This document shows positions 1 through 7,544 of a stretch of DNA of 10,558 bases, piece after piece (position 1 is the first letter of the stretch; each line of letters begins with the position of its first letter). The notes beneath the pieces are model-generated. The model had not been told where the DNA came from and did no database searches. It saw nothing but the letters and a program-made list of their open reading frames with translations. Source of the stretch: an uncultured Amylibacter sp. (GTDB taxonomy: Bacteria; Pseudomonadota; Alphaproteobacteria; Rhodobacterales; Rhodobacteraceae). Position numbers and translations under genes: made by a program. The stretch is taken from positions 1 to 10,558 of the forward strand of contig CALLAV010000053.1 of the NCBI GenBank assembly GCA_938001995.1, written 5' to 3'.

Positions 1-2230
1 GGCCTGTGACTTCGGTGTATTTATCTTTCCACTGGTCCAAGAAGAAATCAGGACGGAACAACATGAAAACAATCAACAGCATCACGGCGCTTTCCCATTT
101 CTTGGATTTCGCAAAGAAATATCCCTGTGTGACAGCCGCAAAAACCAGCATCGCCACCAGCGAGACAAAGAAGACAAACACCGCCTTCATCGGACCTACA
201 TCGATCAACAACAGATCCGTGTTGAAGATGAACATGAACGGCAAAAGCGCGGTTCGAATGTCATAGCTAAAGCCAACGACACCCGTCTTGATCGGATCAC
301 CGCGCGAAATCGCCGCGGCGGCGTAGGCAGCGAGACCCACAGGCGGCGTGTCATCGGCTAGAATGCCGAAGTAGAACACGAACATGTGCACCGCGATCAG
401 CGGCACAATCAGGCCAGACTGCGCACCTACGGATACGATCACAGGCGCCATAAGCGAAGAGACAACGATATAGTTCGCCGTAGTCGGCAGACCCATTCCA
501 AGGATCAGGGACAAGATAGCCACGAGAACCAGAAGAATGATCAGATTGCCGCCAGAGATCACTTCGATCACTTGGCCGATAATCTGGTGTGCGCCCGTAA
601 GAGAAATCGTTCCAACGATGATACCCGCAGCACCTGTCGCCACACCGATCCCGATCATGTTACGCGCGCCGCCCTCTAGGCCAGCGACGAATTCACGAAA
701 GCCAGTGGTCAGCTCATTCATGAACTGGTTCTCACCACGGAACATCGCCTTTATCGGGCGGTGCGTGACGGCCACAATGATCATGACAATCGTTGCCCAG
801 AACGCAGACAACGCAGGAGATAACCGATCGAGGTACTCGGTTCGCACCATCAAGTTCCAGACCAGCACGAAGATCGGGAGTGCGAAATATGCGCCACCCA
901 AAAACGTAGGTGTCAAACGCGGTGCTGTCACGGCCTTGGCGTTTGGATCATCCACCTCAATATCGGGGAATTTCGATGCCACGTATAACAACCCGATGTA
1001 TGCCAAAGCCAACAAAACAAGCCCCGCATAAACCGTATTTCCTGGCATCATGGGTTCCAGCATGGCGCGGAAGGCCACGACCAAGAATGTGATTGCCGCC
1101 ATCGCAAGGAAGCCTGTTATGAACAAGATCAGGATCATAACAACACCGATATGACGACCGGGTTTCTTCAGGCCTTGCAGACCCATTTTCAAGCTTTCCA
1201 AATGCACGATGTACAACAGCGCGATGTAGGAAATCACAGCAGGAAGGAAGGCGTGCTTGACGACTTCGATGTAGGGAATGTTCACATATTCCACCATCAA
1301 AAAGGCCGCGGCCCCCATCACAGGCGGTGTTAACTGACCGTTGGTCGAAGATGCGACCTCCACAGCGCCCGCCTTTTCCGCAGAAAAGCCGATACGTTTC
1401 ATCAGCGGGATGGTAAACGTCCCCGTGGTCACTGTGTTTGCAATGGACGAGCCAGAAATCATCCCTGTCATCATGGATGACAAAACCGCAGCTTTCGCAG
1501 GGCCACCGCGCAGCGCACCGAGCAACGCAATCGCCACCTTAATAAACCAGTTGCCGCCGCCTGCTTTTTCCAGAAGGGCACCAAACAGAACGAACAAAAA
1601 GATCATAGACGTGGACACACCAAGGGCGACGCCGAACACGCCTTCGGTCTGCATCCAGTAGTGGCCCATCGCTTTGCTGAACGACGACCCGCCATAGTTG
1701 GTGACACTGCCGATCCACGCGGAATACCCGCCAAAGAACGCAAGCGCGAGGAACAGGGAACCGATGATAACCAGCGGCAAGCCCAGCGAACGGAACACCG
1801 CGATCATCAGGGTAACCATGCCAATGCCAGACATCACAATGTCCGATGTAGACCACAGGCCGGGGCGGTCCGCGATTTCAAACCGATAAACAACAAGGTA
1901 CAGACACGCCGCCGTGCCAAGAACCACAAGCGCCCAGTCATACCAAGGGATGCGATTGCGATGGCCAAACATAGGGAAGGCCAAGGTGGCGAGGATAATG
2001 GCAAACGCAAGGTGTACATAGCGCGCTTGGGCCACGATGTTGGCCATGATGCTCATGCCCGTGGCTTGGGCCAAAACGCCCGGTAATTTCGAAGCGATAT
2101 AAAGCTGGAACAGCGACCATGCGATACAAAGTGCAAAGATCAGTTTGGTGGCAAACGGGCCTGCGTTGCGGGCACCTGTGTCTGCTTCTGCGACCATGTC
2201 TTCTGCGGTTCTGGTGGTTGTATCGGTCAT
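1..2230 (-). CDS. TRAP transporter fused permease (DctQ-DctM type, TAXI-associated), C-terminus cut by window edge
   Basis: Inner-membrane permease of a tripartite ATP-independent periplasmic (TRAP) transporter, which uses an ion gradient to import a substrate delivered by the binding protein encoded just upstream at 2323-3291. The frame is open from ATG at 2230 to the left edge (743 visible residues) with no stop. The start is supported by GAGGGG about 7 bases upstream. A short hydrophilic N-terminus (MTDTTTRTAEDMVAEADTG) leads into several hydrophobic segments (the DctQ-like part), then the large DctM-like part. Family signatures seen: SGSSIANTVTTG (about residue 256), LTPPVMGAAAFLM (about 299), GMGLPTTANYIVV (about 576) and ADDTPPVGLAAYAAAAISRG (about 624). 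Fused permeases of this kind are the usual partners of TAXI binding proteins. The frame reads cleanly. The substrate cannot be told from the permease. Confidence 0.95.
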   Translation of the reverse strand, partial: MTDTTTRTAEDMVAEADTGARNAGPFATKLIFALCIAWSLFQLYIASKLPGVLAQATGMSIMANIVAQARYVHLAFAIILATLAFPMFGHRNRIPWYDWALVVLGTAACLYLVVYRFEIADRPGLWSTSDIVMSGIGMVTLMIAVFRSLGLPLVIIGSLFLALAFFGGYSAWIGSVTNYGGSSFSKAMGHYWMQTEGVFGVALGVSTSMIFLFVLFGALLEKAGGGNWFIKVAIALLGALRGGPAKAAVLSSMMTGMISGSSIANTVTTGTFTIPLMKRIGFSAEKAGAVEVASSTNGQLTPPVMGAAAFLMVEYVNIPYIEVVKHAFLPAVISYIALLYIVHLESLKMGLQGLKKPGRHIGVVMILILFITGFLAMAAITFLVVAFRAMLEPMMPGNTVYAGLVLLALAYIGLLYVASKFPDIEVDDPNAKAVTAPRLTPTFLGGAYFALPIFVLVWNLMVRTEYLDRLSPALSAFWATIVMIIVAVTHRPIKAMFRGENQFMNELTTGFREFVAGLEGGARNMIGIGVATGAAGIIVGTISLTGAHQIIGQVIEVISGGNLIILLVLVAILSLILGMGLPTTANYIVVSSLMAPVIVSVGAQSGLIVPLIAVHMFVFYFGILADDTPPVGLAAYAAAAISRGDPIKTGVVGFSYDIRTALLPFMFIFNTDLLLIDVGPMKAVFVFFVSLVAMLVFAAVTQGYFFAKSKKWESAVMLLIVFMLFRPDFFLDQWKDKYTEVTG

Positions 2231-2261
2231 TCGCGTCCCCTCGAATTTCTTAAGCTGTAGT

Positions 2262-2296
2262 CAAAAAACGCCAGCGCATGTGAAATGCGCTGGCGT
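2262..2296 (-). terminator. Intrinsic terminator/attenuator between TAXI binding-protein gene and permease gene
   Basis: A perfect 12-base inverted repeat (ACGCCAGCGCAT at 2268-2279, its complement at 2285-2296) encloses a 5-base loop. On the minus strand it is followed by a run of six T (2268-2263). It begins about 27 bases after the TAXI stop and ends about 30 bases before the permease start. This is the form of a Rho-independent terminator. Placed inside a transporter operon it would most likely act as a partial terminator or mRNA-stabilising 3' hairpin, so that more binding protein than permease is made. That role is inferred. Confidence 0.85.
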
Positions 2297-2322
2297 CAAA
2301 TATCAGATCATCAAAGCGATGA

Positions 2323-3291
2323 TTACTCCATCAAGCCTAGCTCTTTGTAGGCTTTTGCCGCACCTGGGTGCAGAGGCGCTGACAGACCATCCGCAACCAT
2401 TTGAGCCGCGTCCAAGTTAGCGAATGCAGGGTGTAGACCGCGGAAATCGTCAAGGTTGGACATAACCGCTTTGGCGACCACATAGGCCACTTCGTCGGAT
2501 ACATCTGCGGACGTTACCATTGTTGCGCCAACACCGAATGTTGTGGTGTCACCGTCGTTGCCTGCGTACATGCCGCCCGGGATTGTTGCCACGCGGTAGT
2601 ATGGATTGTCTGCAACCAGCTTGTCGATTGCAGCCCCTGTTACAGAGACCAGTTTCACGTCACATGTTGTGGTCGCTTCTTTGATCGCCGCGGCAGGGTG
2701 ACCAATGGTGTAGATCATTGCGTCGATGTTATCGTCGCAGATCTGTTTCGCCATTTCAGAGCCTTTGTACTCTGTTGCCAAGGCCAGATCGTCCATTGTG
2801 ATACCATATGCGTCCATCACAACTTCCATTGTGGCGCGCTGGCCAGAACCAGGGTTGCCGACGTTGACACGCTTGCCTTTCAGGCCCTCAAACGACGTAA
2901 TGCCGCTGTCGCCACGTACGAGCAGTGTGAATGGCTCTGGGTGAACAGAAAACATCGCGCGAACGCCCGGGAACGGGTTGTCAGCAAATTTGGATGTGCC
3001 GTTATAGGCGTGGTGCTGCCAATCAGACTGGGCCACGCCGAATTCCAGCTCGCCCGCTTTGATTGTGTTGATGTTGTAAACGGAACCGCCTGTGGATTCC
3101 ACGGCGCAGCGAATGCCATGCTCTTTGCGGTCGCGGTTCACCAGTCGGCAGATCGCACCACCTGTTGGGTAATAAACGCCTGTTACGCCGCCTGTCCCGA
3201 TAGAGATGAATTGCTGGTCCTGTGCGGATGCAATGGATGCAGCAAAAATGCCAGCAACGACAGCGCCGCCAAGTTTGATTTTATTGAACAT
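2323..3291 (-). CDS. TAXI-family TRAP transporter periplasmic solute-binding protein
   Basis: Periplasmic binding protein (322 residues) that captures the substrate and hands it to the fused permease encoded downstream. A Sec signal peptide is clear: MFNKIK, a hydrophobic stretch at about 7-20, and an ASA cleavage site after residue 23, leaving mature QDQQF. The TAXI signature follows: GTGGVTGVYYPTGGAI (32-47), RLVNRDRKEHGIRCAVEST (49-67) and a GELEFGVAQSDW segment (78-89). The length is normal for the family. Start ATG at 3291 has GAGGAG six bases upstream. It lies 86 bases after the GntR gene on the same strand, so it may be cotranscribed with it or have its own promoter. I see no convincing promoter in that gap. 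Known TAXI proteins bind glutamate, 2-oxoglutarate and similar carboxylates, but most have no known ligand, so the substrate here is open. Confidence 0.95.
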   Translation of the reverse strand: MFNKIKLGGAVVAGIFAASIASAQDQQFISIGTGGVTGVYYPTGGAICRLVNRDRKEHGIRCAVESTGGSVYNINTIKAGELEFGVAQSDWQHHAYNGTSKFADNPFPGVRAMFSVHPEPFTLLVRGDSGITSFEGLKGKRVNVGNPGSGQRATMEVVMDAYGITMDDLALATEYKGSEMAKQICDDNIDAMIYTIGHPAAAIKEATTTCDVKLVSVTGAAIDKLVADNPYYRVATIPGGMYAGNDGDTTTFGVGATMVTSADVSDEVAYVVAKAVMSNLDDFRGLHPAFANLDAAQMVADGLSAPLHPGAAKAYKELGLME

Positions 3292-3377
3292 AGTGTTCTC
3301 CTCGTTGGTATTGGTTTGGTCTGCTTGAGTTTTTTGACGTCAGGTGCAGCTCCCAGAACGCCAAGTTTACGTATTTT

Positions 3378-4067
3378 TCACAGGGCGTCTAGTGCCTCGA
3401 ATTTGTCTCCCCTACTCTTTTGAATGTGATCTCGTAGCAATTGGCACGCAACCTCGACGTGTCCGTCCAGCGCAGCAGTCTTCAAAGCGTTGTGTTCTTC
3501 GCTGCTTTTTTCGACCCACGCCAAACGTGTTTTGTCAGAGGTCTCCGCACCATGCGCCATCAGGCGATACCGACGGCTGACATCATATTGAGCTGTGATC
3601 AGCGCCATGAGTTTTGGCGATCCACAGTTGCTGGCCAGCCCCAGATGAAACGCGCGATTCATTTCGTCCCATTCCAGAACATGGGCCACTGGGTCGGTTG
3701 TCAAACAGGCCTCGACTTCGCTTAACGCATAGTGTGCCGCGACCACTTGGGATCGCCAAGCACGGGTAGAGCGTTCAATCGACCATCCGATCGCAATGGC
3801 CTCTAACTCTGCGCGCACCCGTGCGGTATCTTGTTGTTCTTGAAAGGAACTTTGCAAAACACGAAAGCCTTTTTGCTCCTCAAACAGCACATATCCCTCA
3901 CCTGACAGCAAGGACAACGCCTCGCGAACAGATGGATGCGACACCTCATGCTTTCGCTTCAACGCCTCAATGTTTAACCGCTCTCCAGGTTTTATCAGAC
4001 CAAGCGAGATGTCACGGCGCAGCTTTTCAGCAATTTCCGACACGACGGACACGTTCGACTGTTGCAT
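3378..4067 (-). CDS. GntR-family regulator, FadR subfamily with FCD domain (CsiR-like)
   Basis: DNA-binding regulator of about 229 residues. An N-terminal winged helix (about 7-76) contains SHPSVREALSLL (43-54, recognition helix) and the wing EGYVLFEEQKGFRV. An all-helical FCD ligand domain follows (about 80-222). FCD metal-site positions are visible as N137-R-A-F-H141, H192 (EEHNAL) and H214 (LRDHI); the first ligand is Asn where Asp is commoner. The segment FHLGLASNC...DVSRRYR resembles CsiR-type members, which control carboxylate and amino-acid breakdown genes. ATG at 4067 is preferred. A TTG at 4082 would add five residues but lies in the predicted promoter. It stands between the transporter genes and the divergent catabolic genes, so it probably represses both until an acid ligand binds (inferred). 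Confidence 0.93.
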   Translation of the reverse strand: MQQSNVSVVSEIAEKLRRDISLGLIKPGERLNIEALKRKHEVSHPSVREALSLLSGEGYVLFEEQKGFRVLQSSFQEQQDTARVRAELEAIAIGWSIERSTRAWRSQVVAAHYALSEVEACLTTDPVAHVLEWDEMNRAFHLGLASNCGSPKLMALITAQYDVSRRYRLMAHGAETSDKTRLAWVEKSSEEHNALKTAALDGHVEVACQLLRDHIQKSRGDKFEALDAL

Positions 4068-4082
4068 GAGGTAGACTTTCAA

Positions 4083-4099
4083 ATGATTCGTAAAATCAT
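4083..4099. promoter_or_regulatory. Candidate GntR operator (palindrome) in divergent promoter region
   Basis: A perfect 6-base inverted repeat, ATGATT-N5-AATCAT, spans 17 bases 15 bases upstream of the GntR ATG. It overlaps a possible minus-strand -10 (TATGAT, reading 4100 to 4095) and abuts the possible plus-strand -35 at 4101. A dimeric FadR-type regulator bound here could block both promoters. Assignment as the operator is inference from position and symmetry; the sequence is not an exact match to a known GntR box. Confidence 0.4.
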
Positions 4100-4100
4100 A
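4095..4100 (-). promoter_or_regulatory. Possible -10 element for the GntR regulator gene
   Basis: Read on the minus strand this is TATGAT, five of six matches to the sigma70 -10 consensus. Transcription would start near 4088, giving a leader of about 20 bases to the ATG at 4067 but only about 6 to the TTG at 4082, which supports the ATG. No good -35 hexamer is seen at the right distance, as expected of a weak or activator-dependent promoter. Confidence 0.35.
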
Positions 4101-4130
4101 TTACAATTTTAAATTTCCTTTGCTATATAT
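4101..4130 (+). promoter_or_regulatory. Possible sigma70 promoter for the SDR-aminotransferase-acyl-CoA dehydrogenase genes
   Basis: TTACAA (4101-4106) and TATATA (4124-4129) are separated by 17 bases in an AT-rich stretch unlike the surrounding coding DNA. The hexamers match the consensus only 3 of 6 and 4 of 6, so the spacing and setting carry the argument. Transcription would start near 4136, about 22 bases before the SDR ATG at 4159. Confidence 0.4.
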
Positions 4131-4158
4131 TTTTTGTCTTATCCTGCACGGCATTAAC

Positions 4159-4887
4159 ATGAATTCTGATTCTCAACCTTTGACAGCATCGACAACTATT
4201 GTGGTTGGTGGGGCTGGTGCGCTTGGCGCACCGATTGTTGACCGTTTGATCGACACACAGCACGGAGTCGTCGTTCTGGATCGCACACCGTCCACCAACC
4301 CAAAGGCGTTGTTTTTGAAAACGGACATCACGGATCCTGTGTCTGTACAGCGCAGTTTTGAGCAGATTAAAAAACGTTCCGAACGGTGTGCGGGACTGGT
4401 GGTTGCCTCTGGAATACTACGGTCTTCGGCCTTTCTTGATCTAACGGACTCAGACCTTCAGGCCCACCTCGATGTTAATCTGCTCGGCGCGTTTCGCGTG
4501 GCACAAGCGGCGGCGCGGCTGATGCAAACGCACGGTGGGCGCATGGTGTTTATCACCTCTATTCACGGTCAGATCGGTGTGCCAGACCGCGCGGCCTATG
4601 CCATGTCAAAAGCGGGGGTTGGTGCATTGGTGCGGGCCATGGCCGTGGAGCTTGCGCCGTTTAATATCCGCGTCAACGCACTGGCCCCAGGTGCAATTGA
4701 TGGCGGCATGTCGCCAAACGCCCACACGCGGCAATATTGGCGCGACCAAACGCCGTCTCACCGCGTGGCGCACATTGAAGAAGTGGTTAATGCGACCTTG
4801 ATGCTCATGTCCAACGAGGCGAGTTTTCTGTCAGGCCAGACCATCGCCCTTGATGGCGGCGTCAGCACATCGCGCATTTTGGCTTGA
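4159..4887 (+). CDS. Short-chain dehydrogenase/reductase (SDR), classical type
   Basis: Probable NAD-dependent alcohol/ketone oxidoreductase of 242 residues, the normal length for classical SDRs. A Rossmann glycine motif GGAGALG (17-23) has Ala where the second Gly of GxxxGxG is usual. Asp41 ends beta-2 (VVVLD), favouring NAD(H) over NADP(H). D56 follows in LKTD. The cofactor-fold motif is VASG (82-85) in place of NNAG. The catalytic set N107, S134 (ITSIHG), Y148 and K152 (YAMSK) is complete, and NALAPGAID (173-181) supplies the PG motif. ATG at 4159 begins the protein; an in-frame TTG at 4120 would lie inside the predicted promoter and add an unrelated hydrophobic tail. No strong ribosome-binding site is seen. 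First gene of the plus-strand run, 47 bases before the aminotransferase. The substrate, perhaps a hydroxy acid or amino-alcohol derivative, is not shown. Confidence 0.9.
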   Translation: MNSDSQPLTASTTIVVGGAGALGAPIVDRLIDTQHGVVVLDRTPSTNPKALFLKTDITDPVSVQRSFEQIKKRSERCAGLVVASGILRSSAFLDLTDSDLQAHLDVNLLGAFRVAQAAARLMQTHGGRMVFITSIHGQIGVPDRAAYAMSKAGVGALVRAMAVELAPFNIRVNALAPGAIDGGMSPNAHTRQYWRDQTPSHRVAHIEEVVNATLMLMSNEASFLSGQTIALDGGVSTSRILA

Positions 4888-4934
4888 ATTGCGTCGTTTT
4901 TGCAGGTCCAGTGATCCAAACACACGAGGCTATC

Positions 4935-6263
4935 ATGACCCACGTTTTTCCCCGCAGCAGTCACACCAAACTCGCCAAAGCAACTCGCAGCGAAGGGTGC
5001 TACATCTATGATGAAACTGGCAAACAGTATTTTGACGGATCAGGTGGCGCGGCAGTGTCCTGCCTTGGTCACGGAGATCCTGAAATCGTCAAAGCGATCC
5101 AAGACCAAGTGGCAAACCTGTCTTACGCGCACACCAGTTTCTTCACATCTGACCCTGCCGAAGAATTGGCCGATATTTTGATCCAAAACGCCCCCGGCGA
5201 TCTGGACCGCGTGTATTTCGTGTCCGGCGGCTCCGAAGCGGTAGAGGCCGCGTTGAAACTTGCGCGTCAGTATCACGTGGAAAATGGCGAACCCCAACGC
5301 CAACATTTGATCGCCCGCAAACAAAGTTACCACGGCAACACGCTGGGTGCTTTGGCTGTGGGCGGAAATCAATGGCGACGGGCGCAGTTTGAACCCCTGT
5401 TGGTGGATGTGACACATATTTCGCCCTGCTATGAATATGTCGGCAAACAAGACGGCGAAACGGCCTATGACTACGGCCAACGGGTCGCACAGGAGTTGGA
5501 AGACGAAATCCTGCGCCTTGGCAAAGACAAGGTCATGGCCTTTCTGGCGGAACCCGTAGTGGGTGCAACGCTCGGGGCTGTTCCTCCTGTGGAAGGATAC
5601 TTCAAGCGCGTCCGTGAGATTTGCGACACTTACGGCGTGCTTCTAATTCTTGACGAAGTCATGTGCGGCATGGGGCGCACGGGGCATCTGTTCGCCTGTG
5701 AAGCGGAAGGGATCACCCCAGACATCTTGACCATCGCAAAGGGTCTGGGCGCGGGATATCAACCCATTGGGGCCATGCTTTGCACGGGTGAAATTTATGA
5801 CAGAATTTCGGGCGGCTCTGGCTTTTTCCAACACGGACACACCTATGTGGGCCACCCTGTCGCCTGTGCGGCAGGGGTTGCCGTGCTGAACGCCATACTT
5901 GGACGCGGTTTGTTGCAAGATGTGCGCAAGCGGTCCGATCAGCTTTTTGCAGCACTGCACGCAAAATTCGGCCAACACCCCAACATTGGCGATATTCGCG
6001 GACGCGGGTTGTTTATTGGGCTGGAAATCGTGAAAGACCGCGAGACAAAAGAAACCCTTGATCCATCGCTCAAAGCCGCCGCCAATTTCAAACGCCTTGC
6101 TTTTGACGCGGGCCTCGCTTGCTATCCCATGTCAGGAACCCGCGACGGCAAACACGGCGATCACGTGATGCTGGCCCCACCGTTTATCACCTCAGAAGCA
6201 CAAGTGGACGAGATCATAGACAAGCTGGCCATCGCCTTTGACCAACTGGATTACGGCCACTGA
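4935..6263 (+). CDS. Class-III PLP-dependent aminotransferase
   Basis: Fold-type I, class-III (omega) aminotransferase of 442 residues, a usual length. It should move an amino group, often from a terminal amine or a beta/omega-amino acid, to a keto acid. PLP-site features are all visible: SGGSEA (97-102, phosphate), SYHG (131-134, ring stacking on Y132), E206 in LAEP, D240 in LILDEV (pyridine nitrogen) and Schiff-base K269 in TIAKGLGAG. HTYVGHP (302-308) gives the partner-subunit threonine. Start ATG at 4935 has GAGG five bases upstream; a TTG at 4884 overlapping the SDR stop is less likely. The N-terminal stretch SSHTKLAKATRSEG...YFDGSGGAAVSCLGH recalls the group annotated as aspartate aminotransferase family or DoeD-like, but specificity cannot be assigned. 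Its neighbours suggest a catabolic role on an imported amino compound. Confidence 0.94.
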   Translation: MTHVFPRSSHTKLAKATRSEGCYIYDETGKQYFDGSGGAAVSCLGHGDPEIVKAIQDQVANLSYAHTSFFTSDPAEELADILIQNAPGDLDRVYFVSGGSEAVEAALKLARQYHVENGEPQRQHLIARKQSYHGNTLGALAVGGNQWRRAQFEPLLVDVTHISPCYEYVGKQDGETAYDYGQRVAQELEDEILRLGKDKVMAFLAEPVVGATLGAVPPVEGYFKRVREICDTYGVLLILDEVMCGMGRTGHLFACEAEGITPDILTIAKGLGAGYQPIGAMLCTGEIYDRISGGSGFFQHGHTYVGHPVACAAGVAVLNAILGRGLLQDVRKRSDQLFAALHAKFGQHPNIGDIRGRGLFIGLEIVKDRETKETLDPSLKAAANFKRLAFDAGLACYPMSGTRDGKHGDHVMLAPPFITSEAQVDEIIDKLAIAFDQLDYGH

Positions 6264-6289
6264 ACAAAATGGCGTAGCGTTCCATTTGT
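6264..6289 (+). repeat. Imperfect inverted repeat after aminotransferase gene
   Basis: ACAAAATGG (6264-6272) and CCATTTGT (6282-6289) can pair with one bulged A around a 9-base loop, starting directly after the aminotransferase stop. No T run follows, so it is not an intrinsic terminator. It might be an mRNA processing or stabilising hairpin in the 77-base gap before the first acyl-CoA dehydrogenase gene, or chance. Confidence 0.3.
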
Positions 6290-6340
6290 CTCGACCCATA
6301 CATCACCCTACCATTCTCTCGACACTGGGAGAAAACGATC

Positions 6341-7537
6341 ATGGATCTGAATTACACCGAAGCCGAACTGGCCTTTCGCGACGAAGTTCGCGCCTTTATC
6401 AAAGCCAAGCTGCCCGATCATCTGGTGGATCGCAGCAAACAAGGCAAAAGCCTGACCAAAGCCGACTTTGAAGAATGGCATGCCATTTTGAACGCCCAAG
6501 GCTGGCTCGCCCCGAACTGGCCCGAGGAGTTTGGCGGCAAAGCCTGGAACGCGGTAGAACGCCACATCTTTGAAGACGAGATGACCAAAGCAAACGCGCC
6601 GCGCGTGGTGCCTTTTGGGCTTTCGATGCTCGGCCCTGTGTTGCAGGCCTTTGGGTCCAAGGAACAGCAGGATTACTATCTTCCGCGTATCTTGAACGGC
6701 GATGATTGGTGGTGTCAGGGCTATTCCGAACCGGGCGCTGGGTCGGACCTTGCGTCTGTGCGCACATCAGCGGTGCGCGAAGGCGATCATTACATCGTGA
6801 ATGGTCAAAAAACGTGGACGACGCTTGGCCAATACGCCAACAAAATCTTTTGCCTCGTGCGCACCAGCAAAGAAGGCAAACCCCAAGAAGGCATTTCCTT
6901 CTTGCTGATCGATATGGACACCCCCGGCATCGAAGTACGTCCGATCGTGTTGATCGACGGCACACCTGAAGTGAACGAGGTGTTTTTTGACAACGTCAAA
7001 GTGCCTGTTGCCAATCTGGTAGGGGAAGAAAACAAAGGCTGGACCTATGCCAAATATTTGCTGACCCACGAGCGCACAAATATCGCAGGCGTCGGCTTTG
7101 CGAATGCGGGATTGGAAAACCTCAAACGCATTGCGCGGGTGGAACAATCGGGCGGGCGACCGCTGATTGCAAACCCCTACTTTGCGGCGCGGATTGCACG
7201 GGTGGAAATGGACCTGATGGCGATGTCCACCACCAACCTGCGTGTGGTATCGAGTGCTGCGGCAGGCCATGCACCGGGCGCAGAAAGCTCGATGCTTAAA
7301 ATCAAAGGCACAGTGATCCGTCAGGAAATCAACGCACTCACCCGCAATGCTGTTGGCCCCTATGCCATGCCGTTTGCGAGCGAAGCACTGGAGGAGGGCA
7401 GCAACGTCGCACCCGTCGGACCAGACTATGCAGCCCCTGCCACAGCACAGTATTTGAACAACCGCAAACTTTCGATTTTTGGTGGCTCGAACGAGATCCA
7501 ACGCACCATCATCACCAAAGCCATTCTGGAATTGTGA
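6341..7537 (+). CDS. Acyl-CoA dehydrogenase family protein, resembling pimeloyl-CoA dehydrogenase large subunit (PimC-like)
   Basis: Flavoprotein subunit of 398 residues expected to take part in alpha,beta-desaturation of an acyl-CoA. The N-terminal helical domain (about 1-122) is followed by the beta domain with the intact flavin/substrate segment WCQGYSEPGAGSDLASVRT (124-142) and NGQKTWTT (154-161). In the C-terminal domain E244 (THERTNIAG) sits where isovaleryl- and long-chain acyl-CoA dehydrogenases carry their catalytic base. The later base position of medium-chain enzymes is Gly381 (FGGSNEIQR). The RKxFG and QxxGG FAD-contact motifs normally in this domain are not recognisable (RPLIANPYFAARI and NALTRNAVGPYA stand there). 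Start has GGGAGA about 8 bases upstream. It is 7 bases from the next gene, which keeps the missing motifs, so the two very likely form one enzyme. Dicarboxylyl-, steroid-side-chain or other acyl-CoA substrates are all possible. Confidence 0.9.
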   Translation: MDLNYTEAELAFRDEVRAFIKAKLPDHLVDRSKQGKSLTKADFEEWHAILNAQGWLAPNWPEEFGGKAWNAVERHIFEDEMTKANAPRVVPFGLSMLGPVLQAFGSKEQQDYYLPRILNGDDWWCQGYSEPGAGSDLASVRTSAVREGDHYIVNGQKTWTTLGQYANKIFCLVRTSKEGKPQEGISFLLIDMDTPGIEVRPIVLIDGTPEVNEVFFDNVKVPVANLVGEENKGWTYAKYLLTHERTNIAGVGFANAGLENLKRIARVEQSGGRPLIANPYFAARIARVEMDLMAMSTTNLRVVSSAAAGHAPGAESSMLKIKGTVIRQEINALTRNAVGPYAMPFASEALEEGSNVAPVGPDYAAPATAQYLNNRKLSIFGGSNEIQRTIITKAILEL

Positions 7538-7544
7538 GGACACC

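Noticed and set aside
386..2086. Several plus-strand open frames of 60-164 codons across the permease gene
   Set aside because: They are low-complexity, Arg/His/Pro-rich or repeat-like readings antisense to a continuous permease frame with clear transmembrane and TRAP motifs.
2698..3423. Plus-strand open frame (241 codons) opposite the TAXI gene
   Set aside because: The minus-strand frame has a signal peptide and TAXI signatures. The plus-strand product matches nothing I recognise and is explained by codon bias of the opposite strand.
4120..4158. TTG at 4120 as start of the SDR
   Set aside because: It falls within the predicted promoter and would add a hydrophobic, Cys-containing tail before the normal SDR N-terminus.
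4884..4934. TTG at 4884 as start of the aminotransferase, overlapping the SDR stop
   Set aside because: ATG at 4935 has a GAGG at good spacing and begins where the family's N-terminus begins. The extra 17 residues do not look like family sequence.
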